Assembly: GCA_016937035.1 (NCBI GenBank)
Contig: JAFGWS010000120.1
Span: 1-39,747, forward strand
Direction of reading: 5' to 3'
DNA from: Pontiellaceae bacterium
Lineage (GTDB): Bacteria; Verrucomicrobiota; Kiritimatiellia; Kiritimatiellales; Pontiellaceae
Length of the DNA: 39,747 nt
A program made the position numbers and the translations under genes. This document shows positions 1 to 9,036 of the stretch, in pieces (position 1 is the first letter of the stretch; the number at the start of each line of letters is the position of its first letter). The notes under the pieces are model-generated. The model saw only the letters and a program-made list of their open reading frames with translations. It ran no database searches and was not told the origin of the DNA.

Positions 1-150
1 ATCTGCGCTTCGCTTCGGGTGGGGCAGAATGATTTACGGAGGGAAGAGCTGGACTCGATTTGATTCGGTGTGCCCGTTGGTGAAAAGTCGCCTGAAGGCT
101 GAACTACGAACTGTATTTAAGCGACGGGGCCGTGCGCTTCTACAAAGAAA

Positions 151-214
151 TATTGAAATTAACCGCAAGGAACGCGGGGTTCTCAAAGAGCCAACCCTCT
201 GCATTTTTGCGTCC
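151..214. repeat. Interspersed structured repeat, copy A
   Basis: About 64 bases are nearly identical to 15025-15089. The core can fold: an outer arm around ggaacgcgggg pairs with the ccctctgca...gcgtcc side, and an inner small hairpin ggttct-caa-agagcc closes on a three-base loop. In the other copy the inner stem reads ggctct-caa-agagcc. The T-to-C change keeps pairing (G-U against G-C), so the structure is conserved and not only the sequence. Confidence 0.6.
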
Positions 215-310
215 CGTGTGATCTTTCGCGGCTAAAAATCATCTTGCAATTCGCGCTGCTTCATTGCCGGATCTATAGACTGTTTTTCTGGGGTGCCTGC
301 TCAGCGACGG

Positions 311-370
311 GGCCGCCAAGATGGCTGCGGTACGGGGCAAGGCCGCCAGGATGGCTGCGATACCGGAGGC
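311..370. repeat. Degenerate 30-bp tandem repeat, two units
   Basis: Two adjacent units, 311-340 and 341-370, both begin ggccgcca(a/g)gatggctgcg. The second unit diverges at its 3' end. A third partial unit is not evident. Function unknown. Confidence 0.5.
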
Positions 371-500
371 GGCAAATAGGAAGATTGGGGGGAGAGATCA
401 CGGGTCAAGGAGTACCTTGACTTGATTGAGCAGCATCGACAATATGCACAATAGAAAACTGAGGCGGAGAATGCCCGACAGGGAATAGAGATTCTTATTT

Positions 501-1340
501 ATGAAAAAGACAATTGTTGTTGCTTTGGCAAACCAAAAGGGCGGCGTGGGGAAAACCACGACGGCTGTTAATTTTTCCGCCTGCCTGGCGGAGAAACGTA
601 AAAAGGTGCTGTTGGTGGATCTGGATCCGCAGGCCAATGCAACCAGCGGATTGGGGTTGGAGAAGGGCGCGAGTGTATTTTCGGCGATGCTCGGAGAGTC
701 CGGCTGTCAGGAGCTGATTCAAGAGACCGGGGTCAAGCGCCTCGACATGATTCCGTCGGAGATCGATCTGGCCGGTGCCGAAGTGGCGATTGCCCGGTGT
801 GATGATTATCTTCACCGCCTTCGTGATGCGATGGAGCCGGTGATTGAGAGCGGCGTGTATGACTTTATTATTTTTGATTGTCCGCCGTCGCTCGGCATTC
901 TTTTCATGAATGCGCTCAATACGGCGGATGAGGTGATCATTCCGATTCAGTGCGAATATTTTGCGCTCGAAGGGCTGGGCGTGATGGTCGATATCGTGAA
1001 TCAGATCCGCGATGCGGGAAACCCGCAACTGCATATCAGCGGGATTCTGATGACGATGTATAATTTGAGTACCAACCTCTCGCAGCAGGTGGTGCAGGAG
1101 GTCCGGAAGCATTTCGGCAAAAACGTATTCGATACGCTGATTCCGCGCAACGTGCGCCTGAGTGAAGCGCCGAGCTACGGCCAGCCGATTATTCAATATG
1201 ATTCCAACTGTGTGGGTGCGATTGCCTACCGCACGCTCGCCAAGGAATTTCTGAAACGACAGAAACAACCGGTGCCGGACGAACCGGGCGAATCCTCGCT
1301 CTATAATCTCGTTCCGGCGGATCTGGCCGAAGAACTCTGA
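501..1340 (+). CDS. parA: ParA/Soj-family chromosome-partitioning ATPase
   Basis: A 279-residue cytoplasmic ATPase of the ParA/MinD superfamily. ParA dimers bind DNA when ATP-loaded and are released by ParB, which moves replication origins apart. The deviant Walker A motif KGGVGKTTT is at residues 13-21, the Walker A' DLD at 40-42, and the Walker B-like FDCPPS at 125-130. The rest matches full-length chromosomal Soj in size and motif order. No DNA-binding N-terminal extension is present, so it is of the chromosomal type and not the large plasmid type. No parB follows; the next gene is an unrelated lipoprotein beyond a large inverted repeat. The ATG at 501 directly precedes the family's usual N-terminus; the ribosome site is weak. 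The ParA family call is firm; its partner is not visible here. Confidence 0.95.
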   Translation: MKKTIVVALANQKGGVGKTTTAVNFSACLAEKRKKVLLVDLDPQANATSGLGLEKGASVFSAMLGESGCQELIQETGVKRLDMIPSEIDLAGAEVAIARCDDYLHRLRDAMEPVIESGVYDFIIFDCPPSLGILFMNALNTADEVIIPIQCEYFALEGLGVMVDIVNQIRDAGNPQLHISGILMTMYNLSTNLSQQVVQEVRKHFGKNVFDTLIPRNVRLSEAPSYGQPIIQYDSNCVGAIAYRTLAKEFLKRQKQPVPDEPGESSLYNLVPADLAEEL

Positions 1341-1366
1341 AGCAGCGCTTAAAAAACCAAATTTTT

Positions 1367-1439
1367 AACCACTAATCTGCACTGATCTGCACTAATAATT
1401 AAGGACGAAATTAGTGGAGATTAGTGTGAATTAGTGGTT
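1367..1439. repeat. Long inverted repeat with 30-base arms made of ~10-base units
   Basis: The left arm (1367-1396) begins aaccactaatctgcactga and the right arm (1410-1439) is its imperfect reverse complement, ending gaattagtggtt. Thirteen A/T-rich bases separate them. Each arm is itself built from ~10-base units of the form actaatctgc. The element lies 26 bases after the parA stop. It could form a long hairpin that blocks read-through or stabilises the parA message, but there is no U-tract. It resembles the interspersed palindromic repeats common in some bacterial genomes. Confidence 0.75.
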
Positions 1440-1503
1440 TCATTTCTGGGAATTGTAAGTTTACAACGTACTGATTCGATAGATATGAGTTCGCATTGAT
1501 TTT

Positions 1504-2598
1504 ATGTTTACAAAGCACACAACTGCTGTTAATTGCCGAATACTGATAAAACCGCCGCTGTATATCTGTGCCGCCGCGCTGCTGCTGGGCGGATGTAAGA
1601 CCACGACCGAAGGGTATAAGGATAAGGTGGAGGAGCGCTTCAAAAACAAGGAAGTTGCGAACATCAGCTATTTTGCCGACAGCACTATCACCATGATGGG
1701 GAATCTGGATTTGACGGTTTCCAAGGAGGGCGCTCAGCGGATCCGCCGTTTTATCGATATGGACTCACCGGCGGTTCAGGAGGTGGTGAAGTGGAACGAC
1801 AGCCTGAAGCAGGACCTGCACGATATGGTCGCCTATTCGGTGGAGCTGGTGAACATGACTTCGGAGGAAAACATTACCCAGCCGGAGCTGATTGATCGCT
1901 ATGCGGATTATCTCGCAAACTATCGGACGCGGGTGGAGAAATCGCAGAGCATGAGCCCTTCCGCGTTTGATCGTACGCTGGAAGCTGTTCGGGAGCAGGA
2001 AACCTTTCTGGAAGCCCTTCGCGCAGCCCAACCCATATTTAATGCGGCGGCGATGGAGTCGGCGTTGAAAGTGGAGCAACTCACGGAGGTGATTGATTCC
2101 TTGTCGGCGGAGATCGATGCCGCAATCGACGTGGAATTTGCAGGGATTGCGCGCGCCAAAGCTACTCTACAGCGGGAAAAGTCAGCCGTGATGGATGCGC
2201 TGGCGCTGCTCTATGCCGCGTATCGTGGGGAACCGCAAGCGTGGAAGAGTCTTCAGCAGAGCGATGCAATACTGAATCCGAATCTGGTTACAAAAGAGTC
2301 GCCGGCGCGGGCCGATCTGGAGGCGGTGCGTGAGTACCTTATCGCTCGGCTGGATGAGCTGGATGCCGTTGAAGAAAACATTCGACCCAATTGGGAAGAC
2401 TATCTGGCGACGCATGAGGAGTTGGCCACCTTCTCGGACGATGCGGTCCTGCGGGTGCAGGAGGTGCGTATTGTCGGTTTAACCTGGCTGCAGGCGCATC
2501 ATAAAATGGCCTCCGGCGTCACCGATCCCGCTGATTGGTTCGATGTGCGCGATCTCACGATCACGCTGATTAAGAGTACGCCCAAGCTGCTTTTGTAA
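1504..2598 (+). CDS. Predicted lipoprotein of unknown function, helical
   Basis: 364 residues. A basic N-terminus, a hydrophobic stretch (about 19-30) and the lipobox LLGGC with Cys31 indicate export and lipid attachment. The mature part is rich in Glu, Ala and Leu and is probably mostly helical, with long amphipathic stretches around residues 160-240. No conserved domain can be named. The N-terminus is a little long for a lipoprotein signal, but no internal ATG lies closer to the hydrophobic stretch, and the ribosome site ahead of 1504 is poor. It stands alone between the inverted repeat after parA and msrB on the same strand. It may be a periplasmic structural or adaptor protein; this is only a guess from composition. 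Confidence 0.75.
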   Translation: MFTKHTTAVNCRILIKPPLYICAAALLLGGCKTTTEGYKDKVEERFKNKEVANISYFADSTITMMGNLDLTVSKEGAQRIRRFIDMDSPAVQEVVKWNDSLKQDLHDMVAYSVELVNMTSEENITQPELIDRYADYLANYRTRVEKSQSMSPSAFDRTLEAVREQETFLEALRAAQPIFNAAAMESALKVEQLTEVIDSLSAEIDAAIDVEFAGIARAKATLQREKSAVMDALALLYAAYRGEPQAWKSLQQSDAILNPNLVTKESPARADLEAVREYLIARLDELDAVEENIRPNWEDYLATHEELATFSDDAVLRVQEVRIVGLTWLQAHHKMASGVTDPADWFDVRDLTITLIKSTPKLLL

Positions 2599-2654
2599 TG
2601 CCCTTTATTTGAACGCAATATCACTAACCTGGTCTCTTCTGCGAAGGAGATGCC

Positions 2655-3167
2655 ATGAGAAACGGGACGATCATTGTTGTTTTACTGTCTGTGTTCGTAT
2701 CGGCGTGCGCGGAGAAAGAGGTGCAGCCGGGAAAGGATGAGGCGATGGCGGATAAAGTGCTGAAGAGCGATGCGGAGTGGCGCGAAATGTTGTCGGAGAT
2801 GCAGTATTATGTCATCCGCCAGAAAGGAACCGAGCGGGCGTTTACGGGAAAATATTGGGATAACCAGGCGATCGGGATCTATTCCTGCGTCGGATGCGGA
2901 CAGGATCTGTTTTTTTCCGATACCAAGTTTGATTCCGGGTGCGGCTGGCCGAGTTACTTTAAACCGGTTGATGAGACGGTGATTGTTGAACGGGAGGATC
3001 GCTCGCAGGGGATGGTTCGAACAGAGGTTTTGTGCAGCCGATGTGATGCGCATCTGGGGCATGTTTTCCCCGACGGGCCGCCGCCGACGGGGTTGCGTTA
3101 CTGCATTAATTCTGCGGCGCTCACATTTCAGAAACTCGATCAGCTTCCTGAAGTAAGCGAGGAATAA
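2655..3167 (+). CDS. msrB: Lipoprotein-type peptide-methionine (R)-S-oxide reductase MsrB
   Basis: 170 residues. MsrB reduces the R-epimer of methionine sulfoxide in damaged proteins. The zinc-binding pairs are CVGC (78, 81) and CSRC (127, 130). The catalytic Cys150 sits in [11 protein letters not shown], the family's active-site signature, and a Cys96 in SGCGWPS could act in resolving. An N-terminal hydrophobic stretch ends in the lipobox VSAC (Cys18), so this copy is probably a membrane-anchored envelope enzyme. A good ribosome site (gaaggaga) precedes the ATG. No msrA or dedicated reductant is adjacent, so its electron donor is not visible. The family call is firm; the envelope location is inferred from the signal. 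Confidence 0.95.
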   Translation: MRNGTIIVVLLSVFVSACAEKEVQPGKDEAMADKVLKSDAEWREMLSEMQYYVIRQKGTERAFTGKYWDNQAIGIYSCVGCGQDLFFSDTKFDSGCGWPSYFKPVDETVIVEREDRSQGMVRTEVLCSRCDAHLGHVFPDGPPPTGLRYCINSAALTFQKLDQLPEVSEE

Positions 3168-3233
3168 ACGGAATCGATATATTTCCGTGCATCCGGAAAA
3201 AAGTCTGATAAGCTGTTCGGGCAATGGAGTTTA

Positions 3234-4736
3234 ATGGCTCCGTTCCACAATCGGAGGCACATGGGAGCGTCGAAACATTTATTGGAAGAGTGGTATGAGG
3301 GCGGATATGGATTTTTCCTGCATCTGTCGCCCGATGAAACACAGTGTTTCCTGACGATTATTCCGGAGGGCGAACCCGTCGGAATTTCTCCCGAGCAACT
3401 GGCGGAAGTGCTGAAACGACATAAGATTACCGCCGCTGCGAACCTGTCTGTTTTGGAAGAAGTCTGCGGGCTGCTGAGTCAAGGCAAGCGCGCAACAGAT
3501 CTTCTCGTTGCAGAAGGATTTCTCCCCAAACCCGCAGTTCCGGAACATATCGATTTTCAAGTACGCGTTTCCACGATGGTTCCGAGCTATGACGAAACCG
3601 AACAGGGTGACATTGACTATCATCATGCCCATCTTTTTGAAAATGTTACTGCGGGGCAGGTCATCGGCCTTCATGTTCCGAGAATAGTCGGGGAGCCGGG
3701 GCTTACTGTGCTGGGCAACCCGATTCCCGTTCCGCCGGCCGCCTCTTCATCTGCGCTGAAGACGGGAGCGGGTGTAAAGCTGGACTCGGACGGTCGGTAT
3801 ATTGCACAGCTTGATGGCCGCGTAGTTTTTGAGGATAACAGGGTGTCCGTCACCAATGAGCTGATCATTGAGAACGACGTGGACTACGAAGTCGGAAACA
3901 TCGATTTTGTTGGATTTGTTCACGTGCGACGCAGCATACGTCCCGGTTTTTCGGTACGCGCCAAGCTTGGGCTGACCGTGGACCATATTGCTGAAAACAC
4001 GCATATCGAATCGGATGGTGACATCAAAATAGGCGGGATGGCCGGCGATGGGAAGTATGGAACCATTCGCTGTGGAGGCAACCTGACTGCGCGTTATCTG
4101 CATGAAGTTCAAGTCGAATGTAAGGGAAATATTGTGGTTACGGGCGAAGCCATGAACTGCAGCCTGAAAAGTACGGGAACCATTACCGCCGCACTGATCG
4201 CCGGAGGAACAACCTACGGCCAAGGCGGAATTGAGACTAATCGACTCGGGAGCGATTCGGGCGGACGCACTTTTGTATGCGCGGGAGTAGATTTCCATCA
4301 TGTCGGGAAGCTGAATGAAATCAAAGCGCAGGTAGGTGAGTTACAGCAAAAACAACACGATCTCGAAAAACAAAAAACGGATGCATCAGGCGAGCTGCTT
4401 GAGAAAATCCAGACTCAGTTGAACCAGCTCAGCGACGAAATTCTGGCTTTACAGGGAGAGCGAAAGAAAATCTTTCAGCAGAATCAGGATGCGAAGAACG
4501 CAAAAATTAATGTTCGTAAAGCATTGTTTGAAGGTGTGGTCATCCGTTTGGGAACCACAGAAGAAACCTTCCGCGATTACCGTGTCGGTTCATACTCCAT
4601 TATCGAGCACAACCGTAGTTTGTTGAAGTTCGTTCCGTATTCCCCGCTGAACATTGCTGCGGCAGAACTCGAAAAAGAGCTCCTGCTTCAGGAAGAACAA
4701 GAGCGGGAAAAGAAGTTGAAAGAGTGGAGTCGATAA
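3234..4736 (+). CDS. FapA/DUF342-family protein
   Basis: 500 residues with the layout of the FapA (DUF342) family: an N-terminal region, a central run of short glycine-rich beta turns (about 210-340, for example DIKIGGMAGDGKYGTIRCGG) consistent with a right-handed beta-helix, a coiled coil rich in Gln, Lys and Glu (about 360-425), and a charged C-terminal tail. Family members occur near flagellar and chemotaxis genes in some bacteria and without them in others; their biochemical role is poorly defined. No flagellar gene is in this window. The start could also be ATG 3261, which has GGAGG three bases upstream; 3234 has a GGAG four bases upstream. It converges with the ccsA-like gene, leaving nine bases between the stop codons. 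Confidence 0.8.
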   Translation: MAPFHNRRHMGASKHLLEEWYEGGYGFFLHLSPDETQCFLTIIPEGEPVGISPEQLAEVLKRHKITAAANLSVLEEVCGLLSQGKRATDLLVAEGFLPKPAVPEHIDFQVRVSTMVPSYDETEQGDIDYHHAHLFENVTAGQVIGLHVPRIVGEPGLTVLGNPIPVPPAASSSALKTGAGVKLDSDGRYIAQLDGRVVFEDNRVSVTNELIIENDVDYEVGNIDFVGFVHVRRSIRPGFSVRAKLGLTVDHIAENTHIESDGDIKIGGMAGDGKYGTIRCGGNLTARYLHEVQVECKGNIVVTGEAMNCSLKSTGTITAALIAGGTTYGQGGIETNRLGSDSGGRTFVCAGVDFHHVGKLNEIKAQVGELQQKQHDLEKQKTDASGELLEKIQTQLNQLSDEILALQGERKKIFQQNQDAKNAKINVRKALFEGVVIRLGTTEETFRDYRVGSYSIIEHNRSLLKFVPYSPLNIAAAELEKELLLQEEQEREKKLKEWSR

Positions 4737-4745
4737 AGGCTGCTG

Positions 4746-6407
4746 CTACCGTTTTCTAAGCCGAGACGAGAAAAGTCCCAAACAGCATACCGCCAGCTGA
4801 GAAAGAATAAAAATGGTCAGCCAGCGGCTGCCGGCATCGGTAAATCCATAGGCGTGAAGTCCGATGCCGAGCTGGTTCACTCCGAACCAGGACCAGGCGG
4901 TGACCGCATTTCCAAAAGTGGCCATAACCGAAAAACCGCGCAGGCCGACTCGCAGTACGCGGCGGGCGTACAGCATGATGGTGTTCCAGAGAATGATCAG
5001 CAGGGCACCGTTTTCCTTGGGGTCCCAGCCCCAGAAACGTCCCCATGCAATATCGGCCCACAGGCCGCCGAGCACCGTTCCGATGAAGGTCAGCAACAGC
5101 GTAAAACAGGTGGTTGCGTAGAGCATACGCGCCAGCTCTTCCATGGCCTTGCGTTCAATCCGTCGGGAAAAGCTTCCAGACAAAATGGTGATCACGCCAA
5201 GCAACCCCGTCACAAATGCGGCGATATAGCCGAGCGATATAGTCACCACATGTGCAGCGAGCCAGAAGCGGGAGTTGAGAATCGCGCTCATTTGTTCAAT
5301 CGTATCTCCATCGCCGGCCATGGAATGAGCAATCAGCAGGGTGATAAAACCAACCACACTGCCGATCAAACAGCCTGTTCCCGGCAGTTTTTCATGCGCA
5401 CGCCGTTCGATGATCAGACCGGCGGCAACGCCTCCCCAGCCGACAAAGACGACGGATGAATAGAGATTGGTTATGGGCGGATAGCCGGAAAGAATCATTC
5501 GGGCGACAATGCCCAACGTATGCGGAATAAAAGCCAGCCACAAAAAGAGCTTCGCGCATTGCAGGAGGCGGTCTTTACGGGACAACCACCCGAAACAACT
5601 CAGCAGAAAGACTAAAAGATAAAGACCCGCGGATTTAATGAAGATGTTGAGTCGATTGTAGAATTCCTCCAGCCGAACGTTGCGGAGGGGCACGGAGCGG
5701 CTCTGGAGGAGATTTTCGTATTTTTGGAGTGCTTGGTTAAAGCGCGGGGCATCCTGCGCCTGATAGGCTTCGAGCAGCTCCGTAAATTTTGAGCGGGCTG
5801 AGTCGTCGCATTCTCCCAACAAGAGCCATTCTTCAGAGCCGCCTTGCGGCGGAATAAGCCGCGGAAGAGGCTCCGCATTCAGATTATCGGCATCGTGAAA
5901 CGCGCTGATAATGCGCTGATATTCAGAAAGCCCGTCAGAAAGTTTAATCAGCTGGCGGTCATAGGCATCGCGGTCACTCGCGCTTCTTAAATGGGCGGTC
6001 TGCGCTGCGGAAATCAGCGGGTTCCACTTGGGTGAAATTTCGTTTAAGGAGTAACGCCGGCCCTTGCGATCCTCCAGCTCAAGCATGGAAAGAACGTCTG
6101 CATTCTCAATTTTAACCACGCGATAATTCAGCGCCTCCGGCCGATCGGAGACCAGACTAAGCAGCCACTCCGTTGCAGAACGCTTATCCCCGTCTTCCGT
6201 TTTGCAGGATTGCCGCCCGGAAAGTGTCTTGAGAAGGTTGCGCGCAAGGGTATCGACGGGCTTGATGCGTCCCTCGTCTTTTACCGGGAGTCGGGAAAAC
6301 GTGAGGAGATGAAATGGGTCCTGCTTTTCGTTTGGAGCTTGCGAGCCGCTCCGGAAAAAGAGAAGCACCAGTAATCCGCAGAGCAGGTTGAAGGCCATCC
6401 GGCGCAT
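4746..6407 (-). CDS. ccsA: CcsA-type cytochrome c assembly protein with long N-terminal domain
   Basis: 553 residues. CcsA is the polytopic half of System II cytochrome c maturation and, with ResB, carries haem across the membrane for attachment to CXXCH sites. After one N-terminal membrane anchor there is a soluble region to about residue 240. A multi-helix bundle follows, containing the tryptophan-rich haem-handling motif WGRFWGWDPKENGA (around residue 455), typical of CcsA/CcmC/CcmF. The family is usually 300-400 residues, so the N-terminal soluble region is an extension, as in CcsA forms of several PVC and Bacteroidetes lineages. The ATG overlaps the stop of the upstream resB gene in a TGATG junction, indicating coupled translation. 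Confidence 0.9.
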   Translation of the reverse strand: MRRMAFNLLCGLLVLLFFRSGSQAPNEKQDPFHLLTFSRLPVKDEGRIKPVDTLARNLLKTLSGRQSCKTEDGDKRSATEWLLSLVSDRPEALNYRVVKIENADVLSMLELEDRKGRRYSLNEISPKWNPLISAAQTAHLRSASDRDAYDRQLIKLSDGLSEYQRIISAFHDADNLNAEPLPRLIPPQGGSEEWLLLGECDDSARSKFTELLEAYQAQDAPRFNQALQKYENLLQSRSVPLRNVRLEEFYNRLNIFIKSAGLYLLVFLLSCFGWLSRKDRLLQCAKLFLWLAFIPHTLGIVARMILSGYPPITNLYSSVVFVGWGGVAAGLIIERRAHEKLPGTGCLIGSVVGFITLLIAHSMAGDGDTIEQMSAILNSRFWLAAHVVTISLGYIAAFVTGLLGVITILSGSFSRRIERKAMEELARMLYATTCFTLLLTFIGTVLGGLWADIAWGRFWGWDPKENGALLIILWNTIMLYARRVLRVGLRGFSVMATFGNAVTAWSWFGVNQLGIGLHAYGFTDAGSRWLTIFILSQLAVCCLGLFSSRLRKR

Positions 6408-7813
6408 CAGGCATTCCTCCGAAAATAACCGCGCATTTCGCCCGCAAACTGAATCAGCAGGCCGGCAAGCATCAGCATGCAGGAGAGATAAGGGATTCGG
6501 CGTGCGCCGTTTCGGACAACCAGCAGAACAGGGCCTTTTCCACCCGGCAGAGTATCGAATTGATAAAAGGTAAAGCGCGCGTAGCGCAGCGGATTGTTCA
6601 TGCGGATCTGTAGTTCCCGATCAAGGCCGGCACCCTCGTTAACCAGTTGAATGCGATCCGAATATTGCTTCGGCATCTGAGTGCCTTCATAGTTTTCATG
6701 AACAAAATCCAGCAGCGTGATGCTGAAGGGATTTCCTTTGGCGTCGCGGAGTCCCTCTCGTCGAGGGCGCAGACAGATCCTATATTGTTTCCCGCCCACC
6801 TCCACCAGCGAGTGGAAGTTGAGTTGGCGCTGGGTAAAGTTGGGGTAGAACCACAGGCTGAAAAGATAACGTCCCAGCGATTTTCCGCCGGCGCGGTCGA
6901 TCAGTTCCACATCCACCGCCGGAGCCGGATCCGCGCCCGGCTCCCTTGCACACTCCACCACAAAAAATTCTGAGCCTATTCCGTGATAGTCCGGATATTC
7001 GGGAATGATCGAAGGATCAATCTGCCCAAGAGGCATCGGTCGACTGGAATTCGGCATGTAACGGTGGACCTTTATATCGAACGGCATTTTTTTCAGAGCG
7101 ACTAAGGTCTCCCTTTTCAACTGTCGATCACGGATCGTTTCTTCGGCCAAAGAGGAATCAACCACGGCGAGTTCATAATGACGGGAGCTGTCCAGAAAAT
7201 CGATCGTCTCTCCTTTCTCCAGTGTCAGGGTAAATTCTTCTGAAAGGCGTGAGGAGGCAATGGCTCCGATGAGCAGAAAGAGAAACCCGCCAAGAAGCAG
7301 GACCAGTCCGGCCCGCCGGCGATAAAGGACTAGACAGGCCATGCACATCAGTCCTACAGCGGGCGTGCCCCAGCCCAGTTGATGAAGCATGCTCCCGAAA
7401 TGATTTGTTTCCGCACTGATTTTCGAGGCGCTGCCCCGGTCCAGCACAGACGCGGCCAGTGCTGCGAGAGCGATGAGCAACAGCGTAATTCCGCCGATTC
7501 GTTGTCGTCGCCCCTGAGCACTTATCCTGAAGTTCGCCGCATGAACGACCAATAGATTCAGTGCCAACAGCGTGCCGATAAAGACGCCGCCGGGAAATGG
7601 GACCCACCATGCCGTCGGAATATTCCATGAGCGCGGGAAAAAGATGAAAAGGTCAATGCGGGCAATGAAGCACCGGAAATACTGTGCGATTACAGTACCG
7701 ATATCTTTATCGATCTGTGCGAGCGTTCCGGCCAGTACGAGGAGCATCGCCATTCCCAGAAGGATAAGCGTGGTTCTCGGGGAGAAAAGTAGATTTTTCA
7801 GGCTCCTGATCAT
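6407..7813 (-). CDS. resB: ResB-like cytochrome c biogenesis protein
   Basis: 468 residues. ResB/Ccs1 works with CcsA to hold and deliver haem and keep apocytochrome cysteines reduced. Visible are an N-terminal helix (about 14-32), further helices around 73-92, 107-122 and 150-190, a large extracytoplasmic domain (about 195-440) and a final helix near 445-460. This is the ResB plan of three or four N-terminal helices, a periplasmic domain and a last helix. It is the first gene of the resB-ccsA pair and shares one base with it. A haem-binding protein that would need this pathway lies 1.2 kb upstream on the same strand. Confidence 0.85.
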   Translation of the reverse strand: MIRSLKNLLFSPRTTLILLGMAMLLVLAGTLAQIDKDIGTVIAQYFRCFIARIDLFIFFPRSWNIPTAWWVPFPGGVFIGTLLALNLLVVHAANFRISAQGRRQRIGGITLLLIALAALAASVLDRGSASKISAETNHFGSMLHQLGWGTPAVGLMCMACLVLYRRRAGLVLLLGGFLFLLIGAIASSRLSEEFTLTLEKGETIDFLDSSRHYELAVVDSSLAEETIRDRQLKRETLVALKKMPFDIKVHRYMPNSSRPMPLGQIDPSIIPEYPDYHGIGSEFFVVECAREPGADPAPAVDVELIDRAGGKSLGRYLFSLWFYPNFTQRQLNFHSLVEVGGKQYRICLRPRREGLRDAKGNPFSITLLDFVHENYEGTQMPKQYSDRIQLVNEGAGLDRELQIRMNNPLRYARFTFYQFDTLPGGKGPVLLVVRNGARRIPYLSCMLMLAGLLIQFAGEMRGYFRRNA

Positions 7814-7836
7814 ATGAAAGGGCCGCCGCAGAAGCG

Positions 7837-8931
7837 TCAGTTTACCGCATCCAGCTCAATCTCAAACAGCAGATCGTGGCGGCAGATATCGGAATGTGAA
7901 ACAACAATCGGCAACGGTGGAATATGCTCCTGATCACAATATTCCTGCAGCAGAGCTACTTCCCGAATATCTTTGAAATAGGCAATGCCCCGAACGACGT
8001 CCATCCAGTCCATGTCCCGCGATTTGAGGATTTCATGAACCACTTCCATTGTGAGCGCAATCTGCTGCTTTGTGTCGCCAATGTGTGCTGTCGCGCCGTT
8101 CGGCTCGATACTGGCGGTTCCGGAAATCAGCAGCAGCCGCGATTCGGCCTGCTCGATCTCCACCGCGCGGGCGAATGAACTTTTATAATCCAGAGCCGGA
8201 CATTGCAGAGGCGATGGCACAGCACAGATTTTCATCTTTTCATGCTTCGGTTTAACCGCCAGCAGAGCGCCCACCATCATTTCACCGGCGGCGGAGCCTG
8301 CACCGATTCCCGTGCTGGCGGGCACCATTTTTTCGAAAACGCCCCGCTCGTTAAAGAATCGGGTCCGGACCGCATTGAATTCGTCGTACCACGTTAACAG
8401 CTCATTGAGATAGATCCACGTGCGGGCGACATCCGTGAAAAGCATATCCGCCTGTCCGAGCAGCGACTCCATCTTTTCAAAGACGGCGTACGCCTGCTGC
8501 TTACGGCTTTGGGAAAGATCGTCCGCGCGAAGATCACCCAGCAGGCAGTAGCGTGCATCGGAGGTTTCAAACCAACACCCCGCCTTCCGCTCACCGTCCA
8601 AGATGAGATGCAGCGGAGCACCGGAAACGGCGATAACTTGCGTTCCGGTAATATCCTCGCCGTTGCAGGCATCGCCCTGAAGCAGGGTCAGCGGCCAATT
8701 GAGCTGAGGCATTGCGGAAACGATCTGAGGATAAAAGCGCCGCCCGCCGAAAAAAAACTGAAAAGCAATCTGCGCATTTCTCTTTTGTACCTCAGCGGCG
8801 ATCTGCTCAAACGCCTTCGGCATATCCGCTTCCGTCATTTGAACGGTGATAAAGTGTGCCGTCACTTCTCCGGCGAGGGGAATATCTGCAATGGTCAAAC
8901 CCTCTTTTCCGCTCGTGCTCTTTTTGCTCAT
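7837..8931 (-). CDS. Chorismatase-like protein (FkbO/Hyg5/XanB2 family, RidA fold)
   Basis: 364 residues. The C-terminal half has the RidA/YjgF fold, and the whole protein has the layout of chorismatases, which hydrolyse chorismate to pyruvate plus dihydroxycyclohexadiene or hydroxybenzoate acids. Supporting segments are ARTWIYLNELLTWYDEFN (about 172-189) followed by PASTGIGAGSA, and the C-terminal CRHDLLFEIE, both resembling the chorismatase family. The substrate and product type cannot be told from sequence alone. No polyketide, xanthomonadin-like or aromatic biosynthesis genes are adjacent. It lies 23 bases upstream of resB on the same strand and may share its transcript. The main alternative is an uncharacterised RidA-superfamily enzyme. 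Confidence 0.7.
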   Translation of the reverse strand: MSKKSTSGKEGLTIADIPLAGEVTAHFITVQMTEADMPKAFEQIAAEVQKRNAQIAFQFFFGGRRFYPQIVSAMPQLNWPLTLLQGDACNGEDITGTQVIAVSGAPLHLILDGERKAGCWFETSDARYCLLGDLRADDLSQSRKQQAYAVFEKMESLLGQADMLFTDVARTWIYLNELLTWYDEFNAVRTRFFNERGVFEKMVPASTGIGAGSAAGEMMVGALLAVKPKHEKMKICAVPSPLQCPALDYKSSFARAVEIEQAESRLLLISGTASIEPNGATAHIGDTKQQIALTMEVVHEILKSRDMDWMDVVRGIAYFKDIREVALLQEYCDQEHIPPLPIVVSHSDICRHDLLFEIELDAVN

Positions 8932-9036
8932 GTATTACGCCTTCCGCAGTAAATCTCTATAGTTCACATCCATATAACCAAGAAGTGCGGCGTCATGCCA
9001 ATGAAGAGTTGAAGTAAAAAACGGTGCACCGGCGAT

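Larger units (their letters stand above)
1..500. other. Gene-free repeat-bearing leader upstream of parA
   Basis: No convincing gene is visible. An open frame at 29-235 runs through a repeat element and has no recognisable protein features. The stretch holds a repeat at 151-214 that recurs near 15.03 kb, a degenerate 30-bp tandem pair at 311-370, and a 12-mer (gcgacggggccg) present at 121-132 and again around 304-315. The last 80 bases before parA are A/T-richer and may hold its promoter, but no clear -35/-10 pair can be picked. Confidence 0.5.

Noticed and set aside
29..235. Small plus-strand frame at the window start
   Set aside because: Half of it is the repeat at 151-214, and the protein has no recognisable character.
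311..370. CRISPR array
   Set aside because: Only two adjacent degenerate units without spacers; no cas genes. No CRISPR-like regular repeats were seen elsewhere.
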